From Fen-1038 sp042408355 (lineage in GTDB: Bacteria > Chloroflexota > Anaerolineae > Anaerolineales > Villigracilaceae), in assembly GCA_042408355.1 (NCBI GenBank), contig JBHORD010000182.1, positions 1 to 38,582 of the forward strand: a DNA stretch of 38,582 bases, in the 5' to 3' direction. The stretch's first letter is position 1. Every line of letters starts with the position of its first letter. Made by a program: the position numbers and the translations under genes. Shown here in pieces: positions 32,287 to 38,582 of the stretch. The notes beneath the pieces were generated by a model. The model did no database searches, had not been told where the DNA came from, and worked only from the letters and a program-made list of their open reading frames with translations.

Positions 32287-32306
32287 CTCTGCGCCTCCGC
32301 GGTGAA
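32287..32306 (-). repeat. Short copy related to the 4278-4330 repeat
   Basis: CTCTGCG, CCTCCGCG and GTGAA here match on the opposite strand the piece TTCACC..CAGAG at 4278-4297 at about 14 of 20 positions. It stands just before the stop codon of the PepSY-like gene. Confidence 0.35.
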
Positions 32307-32314
32307 TATTCCTG

Positions 32315-33139
32315 CTATTGTGCTTCCTGGATGAAAGTTCCGTGCCACGTGTGCAAGAAGACCTGGCCGCTATAACCGTTCACGCTCAACATTCCCACGA
32401 CTTTGCCGTCCTTTGAAAAATCGAGCGTGTAATAGCCGTAGAATTTGGCGGGATCAGTAGCCGCCACGGCTCCCGGCTGGTATTGATCGAGAAAAGCCTG
32501 CGCGTTCCTTATGGCCTGATCGGTTGTCACAGGCATATCAGCCGGCACATTGGAGGGAACCGCGCCGAACCAATTTTGTCCCATCATCCAGCCGCCGCGT
32601 CCGCCCATCATTCCGGCATGATTCAAGCCGCCATATTTTTGATTCCACATCATGTTCGGACCGGGTTCGGGATAAGCAAGTTTCGAGACGGGGTCAACAA
32701 GCAATTCAAATGCGCCCATGCCCGTGGCGGTTTCTTTCACAACCACGTACGCATTGTTGTTGAAGATCATCACTTCGCCGAGGCTGAGTCCGCTGACGCC
32801 CGTGCTGTCAACATATTTTTGCGCGGCTTGTTTTGCTTCGTCAACAGTCAACGGCTGGACGATCTGATTGCCGCTATAGCCGGGGACATCACCATAACCG
32901 CGATTTCCCATCATCGGGCCATAGTTGTAACCGGGTTGGCGGTTGTTAAAGCCATAACCGCGTCCGCCCATTGGGCCATAACCGAAGCCCGGCTGATTAT
33001 TATTCCAACCATAATTCATCATCGGCGTTCCCCAAAAGCCATATTGAGAACGCCAGAAGAACACGCCCGCAAAGAACAATCCGCCAGACACAACCAAGAC
33101 GCCAAGAGCGATCAAAATGATTTTCAATGTATTATTCAT
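32315..33139 (-). CDS. Exported Met/Gly/Tyr-rich protein with two PepSY-like domains
   Basis: A 274-residue protein with one N-terminal membrane helix (about 5-27). A segment full of Gly, Tyr, Asn and Met follows (about 35-85: PMMNYGWNNN, GYGPMGGRGYGF, YNYGPMMGNRGYGD). Next are two PepSY-like domains: LTVDEAKQAAQKYVDS to SKLAYPEPG (about 97-160) and MPVTTDQAIRNAQAFLDQY to SGQVFLHTWHG (about 205-270). Between them lies another Met-rich stretch, HAGMMGGRGGWMMGQNW. The composition recalls metal-binding or surface-coating proteins. It sits beside a two-component system whose sensor has a similar Met/Gly loop. AAAGGAG precedes ATG 33139. Function unknown. Confidence 0.78.
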   Translation of the reverse strand: MNNTLKIILIALGVLVVSGGLFFAGVFFWRSQYGFWGTPMMNYGWNNNQPGFGYGPMGGRGYGFNNRQPGYNYGPMMGNRGYGDVPGYSGNQIVQPLTVDEAKQAAQKYVDSTGVSGLSLGEVMIFNNNAYVVVKETATGMGAFELLVDPVSKLAYPEPGPNMMWNQKYGGLNHAGMMGGRGGWMMGQNWFGAVPSNVPADMPVTTDQAIRNAQAFLDQYQPGAVAATDPAKFYGYYTLDFSKDGKVVGMLSVNGYSGQVFLHTWHGTFIQEAQ

Positions 33140-33219
33140 AGTTCTCCTTTCGATTGCGGCAAAATTGTAGTGAGCCGGCGTGAAGTTCCATTGAAGCAAC
33201 TATAAAGATTCAGTAAAGA

Positions 33220-33245
33220 AATTCCCCGCCGGTTGGCGGGGAATT
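33220..33245 (-). terminator. GC-rich hairpin, possible terminator downstream of the YHS gene
   Basis: AATTCCCCGCC (33220-33230) pairs with GGCGGGGAATT (33235-33245), loop GGTT. On the minus strand TTTCTTT follows, a weak T tract. It lies about 310 bases beyond the YHS stop and before the PepSY-like gene. Confidence 0.45.
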
Positions 33246-33319
33246 CATGGTTGGATGTCATTGCGCGGGGTGGCGCTTTTGCACTTTTCTAAATTATTCC
33301 GTCAAGCCAGACATGGGGA

Positions 33320-33403
33320 TTGTGCCGCGACATTCATGTCGCTTGCCATATCTGGGGGCGCCTGCGCCAAAGGCGAGATGAATCTCGCGCTACGCGATTG
33401 TCA
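33320..33403 (-). repeat. Dispersed repeat with two hairpins, copy C
   Basis: Two stems, GCGACAT TC ATGTCGC (33327-33342) and GCGAGAT GA ATCTCGC (33373-33388), repeat the layout of copy B with a longer spacer. TAGCGCGAGATT on the minus strand is shared with copy A. Confidence 0.6.
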
Positions 33404-33553
33404 GGTTAATTTGTAAATTTGCAATAGCGCCCCCGCGAGGCGCCGCCCAAAGCGGACCCTTTAACCAATTAAAGTGAATATCAATAGTTGAGATTGCCAC
33501 AGCGGCCCCGCCGCTTCGCAATGGCATTCAAGTATTTATTGCAAGGTGCGGGC

Positions 33554-33733
33554 TTACGCCACAGGAAGTTTATGTTCGCCGCCTTGTTCGCCGTCCAGGT
33601 ATTTCTCCGGCTCCTTCTCGAATGAGCGCTTACAGCCGGGCGCGCAGAAGTAATACGTTTTGCCTTTATATTCCGTCTTCCATTCGGCGGTGGCGGGGTC
33701 TACTTCCATTTTGCAGACAGGATCAATTTCCAT
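33554..33733 (-). CDS. YHS-domain protein
   Basis: A 59-residue protein consisting almost only of a YHS domain: DPVCKMEVDPATAEWKTEYKGKTYYFCAPGCKRSFEKEPEKYL. The three Cys (C7, C30, C34) and the aromatic YYF are family residues. YHS domains occur in copper P-type ATPases and in small free-standing proteins, and probably bind a transition metal. ATG 33733 has GGAGG eight bases upstream. It is divergent from the NYN gene, 31 bases apart. A metal role would fit the Met-rich neighbours to its left, but this is inference. Confidence 0.88.
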   Translation of the reverse strand: MEIDPVCKMEVDPATAEWKTEYKGKTYYFCAPGCKRSFEKEPEKYLDGEQGGEHKLPVA

Positions 33734-33751
33734 TTTAGCCTCCAGACAAAG

Positions 33752-33757
33752 TATAAT
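33752..33757 (+). promoter_or_regulatory. -10 box of the NYN gene, leaderless
   Basis: A perfect TATAAT lies seven bases before ATG 33765, and no Shine-Dalgarno sequence is present. No good -35 box is found. Transcription would start at the start codon. Confidence 0.55.
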
Positions 33758-33764
33758 CTTTATT

Positions 33765-34526
33765 ATGACAGATGAACAAATCACAAACTTACCCCGTCAC
33801 AAAATCGCGATGTTGATTGATGGCGACAACGCCCAGGCCGGGCTGCTCGCCCAAATGCTGGTGGAAGCCGCGCGCTACGGACAGGTCACCGTCAGGCGAA
33901 TCTACGGCGATTGGACGACAACCAATATGAATTCCTGGAAAGAAACGTTAAATTTCCACGCCTTCCAGCCCATCCAGCAGTTCCGTTATACGATCGGCAA
34001 GAACGCCACCGACAGCGCCATGATCATTGACGCCATGGACATCTTGCATTCGGGCGTGGTGGACGGTTTCTGCCTCGTCTCGTCCGACAGCGATTACACG
34101 CGCCTCGCCACCCGCATCCGCGAGACCGGAATTTTTGTAATGGGCATCGGAGAGAAGAAAACGCCCAAGCCTTTCGTCAACGCCTGCGACGTTTTCGTCT
34201 ATACCGAAAACCTGGTTGCCGAGACAAAAGCCGCCAAGGCGCGCTCCTCGCAACGGCGCTCCTCTTCCAAAGCCAAACCAAAGAGCGAAGCCGACCCCAT
34301 GCCTTTGCTCGAACAAGCCTATGACATGGCCGTTCAAGAGGACGGCTGGGCGCGCCTCGACCTGATGGGCAACGCGTTGTACCAACTCGATCCCGGTTTT
34401 GATCCGCGCACCTACGGACAGCGCCAGCTCTCGCGGCTTATCAAGAGTCTGAAAGATCAGTTTGAAATGCGCACGCAGGAGATGAACGGTTCAACGCTGT
34501 TTTTAGTCAAGATGAAGGATGTTTAA
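33765..34526 (+). CDS. NYN-domain (PIN-like) protein with C-terminal LOTUS/OST-HTH-like domain
   Basis: A 253-residue protein. The NYN domain (about 12-145) shows the acidic nuclease-like motifs MLIDGDNAQAG, DSAMIIDAMDIL and VSSDSDYTRLATRIRE. A basic Ser/Lys-rich linker (about 165-185) follows. The C-terminal part (about 188-250: PLLEQAYDMAVQEDGWARLDLMG, YGQRQLSRLIKSL) resembles the OST-HTH/LOTUS RNA-binding fold. Bacterial members (LabA/DUF88-type) probably cut or bind RNA. The open frame extends upstream, but ATG 33765 fits the family start and the -10 box. Confidence 0.85.
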   Translation: MTDEQITNLPRHKIAMLIDGDNAQAGLLAQMLVEAARYGQVTVRRIYGDWTTTNMNSWKETLNFHAFQPIQQFRYTIGKNATDSAMIIDAMDILHSGVVDGFCLVSSDSDYTRLATRIRETGIFVMGIGEKKTPKPFVNACDVFVYTENLVAETKAAKARSSQRRSSSKAKPKSEADPMPLLEQAYDMAVQEDGWARLDLMGNALYQLDPGFDPRTYGQRQLSRLIKSLKDQFEMRTQEMNGSTLFLVKMKDV

Positions 34527-34670
34527 CCCAATTTAGAATTTACCGTCCGTTCCGACAGTGGCTTTTCGATTCATTACAGGTAGAAACGCCATTCATCTTC
34601 ATGAAGACAAAGGAATAAACTTGCACCGGGCGGCCTGGCGAGCGCGGGCAAATCCAATGCATCCAGCCGC

Positions 34671-35921
34671 TTAAACTTCCTTCACCCTGATCAATCCCTC
34701 ATACACATCCACAATCTGTTTCGCAATCTTTTCCCAATCATAAGACCGGGCAACTTCGACAGCACATTTGCCCATCTCCGCGCGCAGTTCATGATCACCG
34801 AGTAAGAGCGAAAGCTTATCGCACAGTTTATCCGGTTCGCCATCGGGGACGGTAAAACCCGTCTCCCCATCGCGGACAAGGAAACCGAGTCCGCCCACCT
34901 CCGAGGCGATGACCGGCGTGCCGCACGCCATCGCTTCAAGCGCGACCATGCCAAATGACTCGTAATGCGACGGCATGACCAGCACATCCGCGGCGGAATA
35001 ATAGTACGGGAGGGTATCCTGTCCGCGTTTGCCGAGAAATACAACCATCTTTCCCATGCAAAGGTCATCGCACAATCTTTGCAGGCGCATCATCTCCGCA
35101 GACATTTCATCGGGACTGGCCTCCGGTTCGCCGCCGATCACGGCAAGATGCACAGGCCCAGTCTGTTCCTTCAATTTCAAACACGACATGGCGCGGATCA
35201 GCGTATCCACGCCTTTGAGCGGTTCGATGCGCCCCACGAATAAAACCATGCGATTATCGGGTTTCAGACCAATGAATTGCTTGGCTTCATCGGAAGGGAT
35301 GGGATAAAAATGACTCGTGTCCACGCCGGGCGGAATGATCTTCATTTTGCGATCGCCGGCTTTGTAAAGAAATCGAAGCTGAGTTAGCTCCGCCAGCGTG
35401 GCAACGATGACTCGATCGGCGCGGCGCAGGATGCGTCGTTCGCCGGCGATCCGCTCTGGAGGTTCGCGTTCGCTGTCCGTCTGCGCGATGCGGTTCTTCA
35501 TCTCGCCCAGCGTATGGAACATGTGAACGATCGGCGTTCCGTCCCAGGCGTCCGACAACGCTTCGGCGGCCAATCCCGACATCCAATAATGGCTGTGAAT
35601 AACGTCGTACCGAATTCCCTTTTCCGCGGCGAAGGATTTGATTCCTTCGACAAACTGCGGGATATATTTTGCAAGTTCACGCTTCTCCAGCGGGACCTCG
35701 GGGCCGGCCGGCACGTGGACGACTCGGTTGCCATAACCGAGTTCATGCACCACATGCGGAACGTGTTCATTCTGCGAACGCGTGAATACATCCACATGGA
35801 CTCCCATCCGGCCCAGTTCGCGCGTCAGGTCGCGGACATAAACATTCATCCCGCCCGTATCCTTGCCTCCCAGCGTCGCCAGCGGACAAGTATGGTAAGA
35901 CAGCATTGCAATACGCAACAT
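34671..35921 (-). CDS. Family 4 glycosyltransferase (MshA / sucrose-phosphate-synthase-like)
   Basis: A 416-residue GT-B enzyme. The N-terminal MLSYHTCPLATLGGKDTGGMNVYVRDL with the GGMNVYV loop is close to MshA (inositol-phosphate GlcNAc transferase) and sucrose synthase-like GT4 enzymes. HYWMSGLAAEAL, PGVDTSHFYP, LFVGRIEPLKGVDTLI and the donor-binding YESFGMVALEAMACGTPVIAS with the EX7E motif complete it. The acceptor is unknown; without other mycothiol genes the mshA name is not justified. GGAGAA precedes the start. It converges with the NYN gene; the 144-base gap has no recognisable gene. Confidence 0.9.
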   Translation of the reverse strand: MLRIAMLSYHTCPLATLGGKDTGGMNVYVRDLTRELGRMGVHVDVFTRSQNEHVPHVVHELGYGNRVVHVPAGPEVPLEKRELAKYIPQFVEGIKSFAAEKGIRYDVIHSHYWMSGLAAEALSDAWDGTPIVHMFHTLGEMKNRIAQTDSEREPPERIAGERRILRRADRVIVATLAELTQLRFLYKAGDRKMKIIPPGVDTSHFYPIPSDEAKQFIGLKPDNRMVLFVGRIEPLKGVDTLIRAMSCLKLKEQTGPVHLAVIGGEPEASPDEMSAEMMRLQRLCDDLCMGKMVVFLGKRGQDTLPYYYSAADVLVMPSHYESFGMVALEAMACGTPVIASEVGGLGFLVRDGETGFTVPDGEPDKLCDKLSLLLGDHELRAEMGKCAVEVARSYDWEKIAKQIVDVYEGLIRVKEV

Positions 35922-35962
35922 AAGTTCTCCAATTTCGATAGACGATGCGAGCCCGCGAAAAC

Positions 35963-35991
35963 TTGCGAGATTATTCTTTCTCCTTTATAAT
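35963..35991 (+). promoter_or_regulatory. Promoter of the tRNA-Thr gene
   Basis: TTGCGA (35963-35968), 17 bases and a perfect TATAAT (35986-35991) lie about 70 bases upstream of the tRNA and point to it. Confidence 0.75.
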
Positions 35992-36010
35992 CCCCGCCGC
36001 TGTTTCAACC

Positions 36011-36050
36011 ATGTCATACTGAGCGTGGCGAAGCTCCGCTCAGGACGACA
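36011..36050. repeat. Short inverted repeat in the tRNA leader
   Basis: TGAGCG (36020-36025) pairs with CGCTCA (36037-36042) around TGGCGAAGCTC. The layout, TCAT..CTGAGCG..CGCTCAGGACGAC, looks like a small dispersed repeat. It lies between the promoter and the tRNA and would be part of the tRNA precursor. Confidence 0.45.
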
Positions 36051-36059
36051 CGAAAATAT

Positions 36060-36132
36060 GCCACCATAGCTCAGCCGGTAGAGCAGGCGTTTCGTAAACG
36101 TCAGGTCAAGGGTTCGAATCCCTTTGGTGGCT
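36060..36132 (+). tRNA. tRNA-Thr (anticodon CGU)
   Basis: 73 bases fold into a full cloverleaf: acceptor GCCACCA with TGGTGGC, D stem GCTC/GAGC, anticodon stem GGCGT/ACGTC with loop TTCGTAA (anticodon CGT at 36093-36095, reading ACG), and T stem AAGGG/CCCTT with TTCGAAT loop. The discriminator base is U, and the 3' CCA is not encoded. No intron. Confidence 0.96.
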
Positions 36133-36162
36133 CAATAATTATGTGGGATGTTATTAAGATCG

Positions 36163-36194
36163 CGGGTTGGAAGGTCCCTGCGGCCTCCAACCCG
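36163..36194. terminator. Hairpin between tRNA-Thr and the AOR gene
   Basis: CGGGTTGGA (36163-36171) pairs with TCCAACCCG (36186-36194) and partly further inward. Neither side has a good T tract. It can end both the tRNA transcript and the leftward operon. Confidence 0.5.
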
Positions 36195-36210
36195 TGAACT
36201 TTAAACGGTT

Positions 36211-37935
36211 CTATTCGATTTCGTCGAAAATATGATCGAGCGCTTCTTCGCTTACATCGAACACCGCGTTGTGAGGCGGGAGCGGTTCTTTCGTCATCCA
36301 TTCGGGGATGCGATCGTCTTTCTTCGTGAAGCCCGCGCGGCGATTGAACTCACGCTCCATCTTGATGGTCTCTTTGCCAAGCTCCTGCAGGATGCCATCC
36401 GAAACATCCCATCCATAACGCGCCCGCAGTAAACGCGCAATGACTGCGCCGGGCGTCGCGGCATATCCGAACGCGGCGAAGATGCATGCTCCGATCGTGT
36501 CATAACCCGCCATGTTGTATTGCGCGGTGCGCGACGGATCGAGCTGTACATTTGGGTCGAGATGATTGACTTTGGCGCGGATGGTCAAGCCGGCGGTGTG
36601 ATCAGCGCCTTGAGGCGACGTGGCATACGTCACGCCGGTGCCTTTGATGGCGCGCGGTTCATACGCGGACATCGCCTGGCGCTTGACAACCGGCACGCGT
36701 TCAACGCCGAATTTTTCTCCGGTTGCCGCCGCGCCGTCGCCGAGTACGCGCCCAAGCTCGGTGCCTTGACGGATCTCATGCAACAGTTCCATGGCACGCT
36801 GACCGTCGCCCCACTGCATCAGTTTCGCGTCGCAGGCAATGCCCAACGCCGCGCCAATTTCAATGGAATCCAGGCCAAGATCATTCACCTCCCAATTCAT
36901 GCGCGCAATTGTATCGAGCGAGGCAATACCAAGGTTGGAACCCATCAAACCGATCGTCTCGTATTCGAGCGGGGAGACAATCATCCTGCCGTCTTCACCG
37001 CCGAAGATATTCGAGCATTTGATCGTGCATCCCGCCATGCAGGCATGGGATGGGTCGGATGGTTTGCCGCGTTGGAGCAGGAAATCGCGCAATGTCTCGC
37101 CGCTGATGTCGTCAACGTTTTCAAAATGTCCCGATGAAAAGTTGCGCGTGGGCAAACCGCCAAAACCGTCGCACATGTGCGCCATCGCGGCCGTGCCATA
37201 ATCGCGGTATGTGATGGATTGCGGATGTTCCAACACGGCTTTGGTATAGTCTTTTTGTGCGGCTTTGAATAACTCCATGTCAACGATCGGCGGTTTTTGG
37301 CCGCCCGTGTGATCGAATACAATTGCCTTGAGGCCTTTCGATCCCATCACCGCGCCGAGTCCGCCGCGGGCGTTGATGCGCGCTGGCACTTTATCTTTAT
37401 CGAGATTCTGAATCCCCGCGGCTTTCATTTTCATTTCGCCGCCCGGACCGATCAATGCAATGGCGACTTTATCGCCAAATTTTTCGATCAATTTCGGCGC
37501 GGTTTCGTAAACGCCCAGCCCAACCAAATCATCCGCCTTTTCCCAGCGTGCGCCTTGCAGACTCAAATGCAAAACCCAAAAGTCATCGTCATTCGGCTGG
37601 TCTTCGATGATCAGTGCATGGATGCCCATGTGCGTCATGTGCAGGCCGGTGCGCCCGCCGGCGTTGGATTCCTTGATGCCGCCCGTCAACGGCGATTTGC
37701 CGCCAACCGAGATTCGATCCGTGGATGAAAGCATATGCCCGACAAGCAGGCCCGGCGCAAAGATCAATTTATTCTGCGGGCCAAGTGGATCGCATTTGGC
37801 GTCCACTTCATCAAGCAGGATGCGGGCCAACAGTCCGCGGCCGCCGAGCCGCCGCCAGGTTTCGGGAATCGGCTCCCGCCGCAAGGTCCGGGAACGAACG
37901 TTGACGCGCCAAATTTGAGGGTTGTAATCAGCCAT
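36211..37935 (-). CDS. aor: Aldehyde ferredoxin oxidoreductase (tungsten-containing family)
   Basis: A 574-residue enzyme of the AOR family, which oxidises aldehydes to acids, or the reverse, with a tungsten bis-pterin cofactor and a [4Fe-4S] cluster. Domain 1 has GGRGLLARILLDEVD, GHMLSSTDRISVGGKSPLTG and INARGGLGAVMGSKGLKAIV. The cluster Cys are C299, C303 and C307 in ACMAGCTIKCSN plus C484 in YDTIGACIFAAFG; spacing CX3CX3C differs from CX2CX3C of the Pyrococcus furiosus enzyme. EYETIGLMGSNLGI is typical. Physiological aldehyde unknown. GGAGTGA precedes ATG 37935, which lies 3 bases after the aminotransferase stop codon. Confidence 0.93.
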   Translation of the reverse strand: MADYNPQIWRVNVRSRTLRREPIPETWRRLGGRGLLARILLDEVDAKCDPLGPQNKLIFAPGLLVGHMLSSTDRISVGGKSPLTGGIKESNAGGRTGLHMTHMGIHALIIEDQPNDDDFWVLHLSLQGARWEKADDLVGLGVYETAPKLIEKFGDKVAIALIGPGGEMKMKAAGIQNLDKDKVPARINARGGLGAVMGSKGLKAIVFDHTGGQKPPIVDMELFKAAQKDYTKAVLEHPQSITYRDYGTAAMAHMCDGFGGLPTRNFSSGHFENVDDISGETLRDFLLQRGKPSDPSHACMAGCTIKCSNIFGGEDGRMIVSPLEYETIGLMGSNLGIASLDTIARMNWEVNDLGLDSIEIGAALGIACDAKLMQWGDGQRAMELLHEIRQGTELGRVLGDGAAATGEKFGVERVPVVKRQAMSAYEPRAIKGTGVTYATSPQGADHTAGLTIRAKVNHLDPNVQLDPSRTAQYNMAGYDTIGACIFAAFGYAATPGAVIARLLRARYGWDVSDGILQELGKETIKMEREFNRRAGFTKKDDRIPEWMTKEPLPPHNAVFDVSEEALDHIFDEIE

Positions 37936-37938
37936 TAT

Positions 37939-38582
37939 TCACTCCATCATCGCGTTCGGCAGTGATCCAAACAGTGATTCTACTGCGCCGCGGAAAACTT
38001 TTGTATGATAATCCACATCCGCCTGCGCCGTATCCGCGGAGATCAACGCCATGTTATGAAACGGCGTCATCAGGATGCCGCGGTTGAGCGCGAAGAGATG
38101 CATATAGCGGTCGAGTTCAGGATCGGCGGCGGCGTGCGCCTCTCCGCCATTGCGCGGCGGCTGAGAACGGAACCAATATTCGGATCGGTTGCCAAGCCGC
38201 TTGACAATCCACGGCAGATCGAATTCCTTGATCACCGATTCGACGCCTTCTGTAAAACGTTCCTGAAGCGCAATGGCTTTTTTATAAAACTCATCCGTTA
38301 AAACATTTTGAAGCGTGGCTTTCATTGCCGCGATGGATAAAGCATTGCCCGCCAGAGTCCCGCCGATGCCGCCCACATCCGCATCCTCAACTACCAGTTT
38401 GTTCGAGAAGCGGTCTGCAACTTCTTGAGTAAAACCGTATACGGCGGCAGGAACGCCGCCCCCCAGCGGTTTGCCCAATGTTAAAAAATCCGGCTTCAAG
38501 CCGTGCGCGGCAGTGTATCCGCCGGGCCCCGCGCAAATGCTGTGCGTTTCATCTATGATGAGGAGCGTGCCGGTGCGCCGCG
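37939..38582 (-). CDS. Class III aminotransferase, glutamate-1-semialdehyde-aminomutase-like, 3' part
   Basis: The frame is open to the window edge, so the N-terminal part is missing; about 213 residues are visible. TLLIIDETHSICAGPGGYT holds the PLP-ring Asp (IDETHS), and the PLP lysine is in LTLGKPLGGGVPAAVYG. GGTLAGNALSIAAMKATL is typical of glutamate-1-semialdehyde 2,1-aminomutase and relatives. The C-terminal half (YMHLFALNRGILMTPFHNMALIS) also fits the class. With AOR directly downstream, a pathway in which the transaminase yields an aldehyde that AOR oxidises is possible; the true substrate is not clear. Confidence 0.88.
   Translation of the reverse strand, partial: RRTGTLLIIDETHSICAGPGGYTAAHGLKPDFLTLGKPLGGGVPAAVYGFTQEVADRFSNKLVVEDADVGGIGGTLAGNALSIAAMKATLQNVLTDEFYKKAIALQERFTEGVESVIKEFDLPWIVKRLGNRSEYWFRSQPPRNGGEAHAAADPELDRYMHLFALNRGILMTPFHNMALISADTAQADVDYHTKVFRGAVESLFGSLPNAMME

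Larger units (their letters stand above)
33140..33553. other. Intergenic region, no gene seen
   Basis: About 414 bases between the PepSY-like and YHS genes. It holds a GC-rich hairpin at 33220-33245 and repeat copy C at 33320-33403. No frame with coding character is visible. It should contain the promoter of the PepSY-like gene; TATAGT on the minus strand at 33204-33199 is a possible -10 without a recognisable -35. Confidence 0.6.

Noticed and set aside
36011..36050. A second small RNA gene before the tRNA
   Set aside because: Only one short hairpin is seen and the promoter already accounts for the tRNA; it looks like a dispersed repeat.
36101..36301. A 66-codon frame ending in GFEPLT next to the tRNA
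   Set aside because: Such endings are a well-known artefact of translating the T arm of tRNA genes on the other strand.

Overview
The window is a gene-dense bacterial chromosome segment with no phage, plasmid or CRISPR signature. Several features point to Chloroflexota, probably an Anaerolineae-like organism: lipoproteins with long Pro/Thr-rich linkers, a MoxR-DUF58 pair, a MalFG-type sugar importer without its own ATPase, and a tungsten-type aldehyde ferredoxin oxidoreductase. This is inference from gene content; no 16S gene is present.

Left part (1-8740). The 3' end of a CYTH-domain gene is followed by a leftward run: glutamate racemase, an M4 metalloprotease of the protealysin type and, directly abutting it, an emfourin-like protease inhibitor. 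A class I glutamine-amidotransferase-like hydrolase and ribosomal protein L19 (own promoter and terminator) follow. Next is a compact leftward cluster moaC-moaD-moaE-threonine synthase-fabF, which joins molybdopterin synthesis to amino acid and fatty acid synthesis. scpA starts divergently from moaC.

Middle part (8741-22891). Rightward genes: a CLC channel/antiporter with CBS and TrkA-C domains, a PPC-like lipoprotein, MoxR ATPase, DUF58 protein, MBL hydrolase, ornithine carbamoyltransferase, ornithine aminotransferase, alanine dehydrogenase, an acetyl-CoA hydrolase/transferase-family enzyme and pyruvate kinase. The last genes suggest nitrogen and carbon flow from ornithine and alanine towards pyruvate and CoA esters. 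A VanZ-like gene and a small membrane-protein gene run the other way. A frameshifted, 5'-truncated lipoprotein-like pseudogene lies at 12184-12455.

Sugar locus (22965-29327, leftward). This is the most unusual part. A LacI-type repressor, a substrate-binding lipoprotein, two permeases and a TreS-like GH13 enzyme form one regulated unit. Palindromic operators sharing the core TAACACGTGTTA precede both the repressor and the binding protein. The second permease carries an extracellular insertion of about 90 residues with a CSSCH haem-c motif and cytochrome-c-like context, so it looks like a sugar ABC permease with a built-in c-type cytochrome domain.

Right part (29539-38582). A Pro/Thr-rich lipoprotein is followed by a sensor kinase/response regulator pair whose sensor loop is rich in Met, Gly and Gln. 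Next come a secreted Met/Gly/Tyr-rich PepSY-like protein, a YHS-domain protein, a NYN-domain protein and a family 4 glycosyltransferase. tRNA-Thr(CGU) with its own promoter precedes an operon for aldehyde ferredoxin oxidoreductase and a class III aminotransferase that runs off the window. Short dispersed repeats of several families occupy the larger non-coding gaps, and one family has entered coding sequence.
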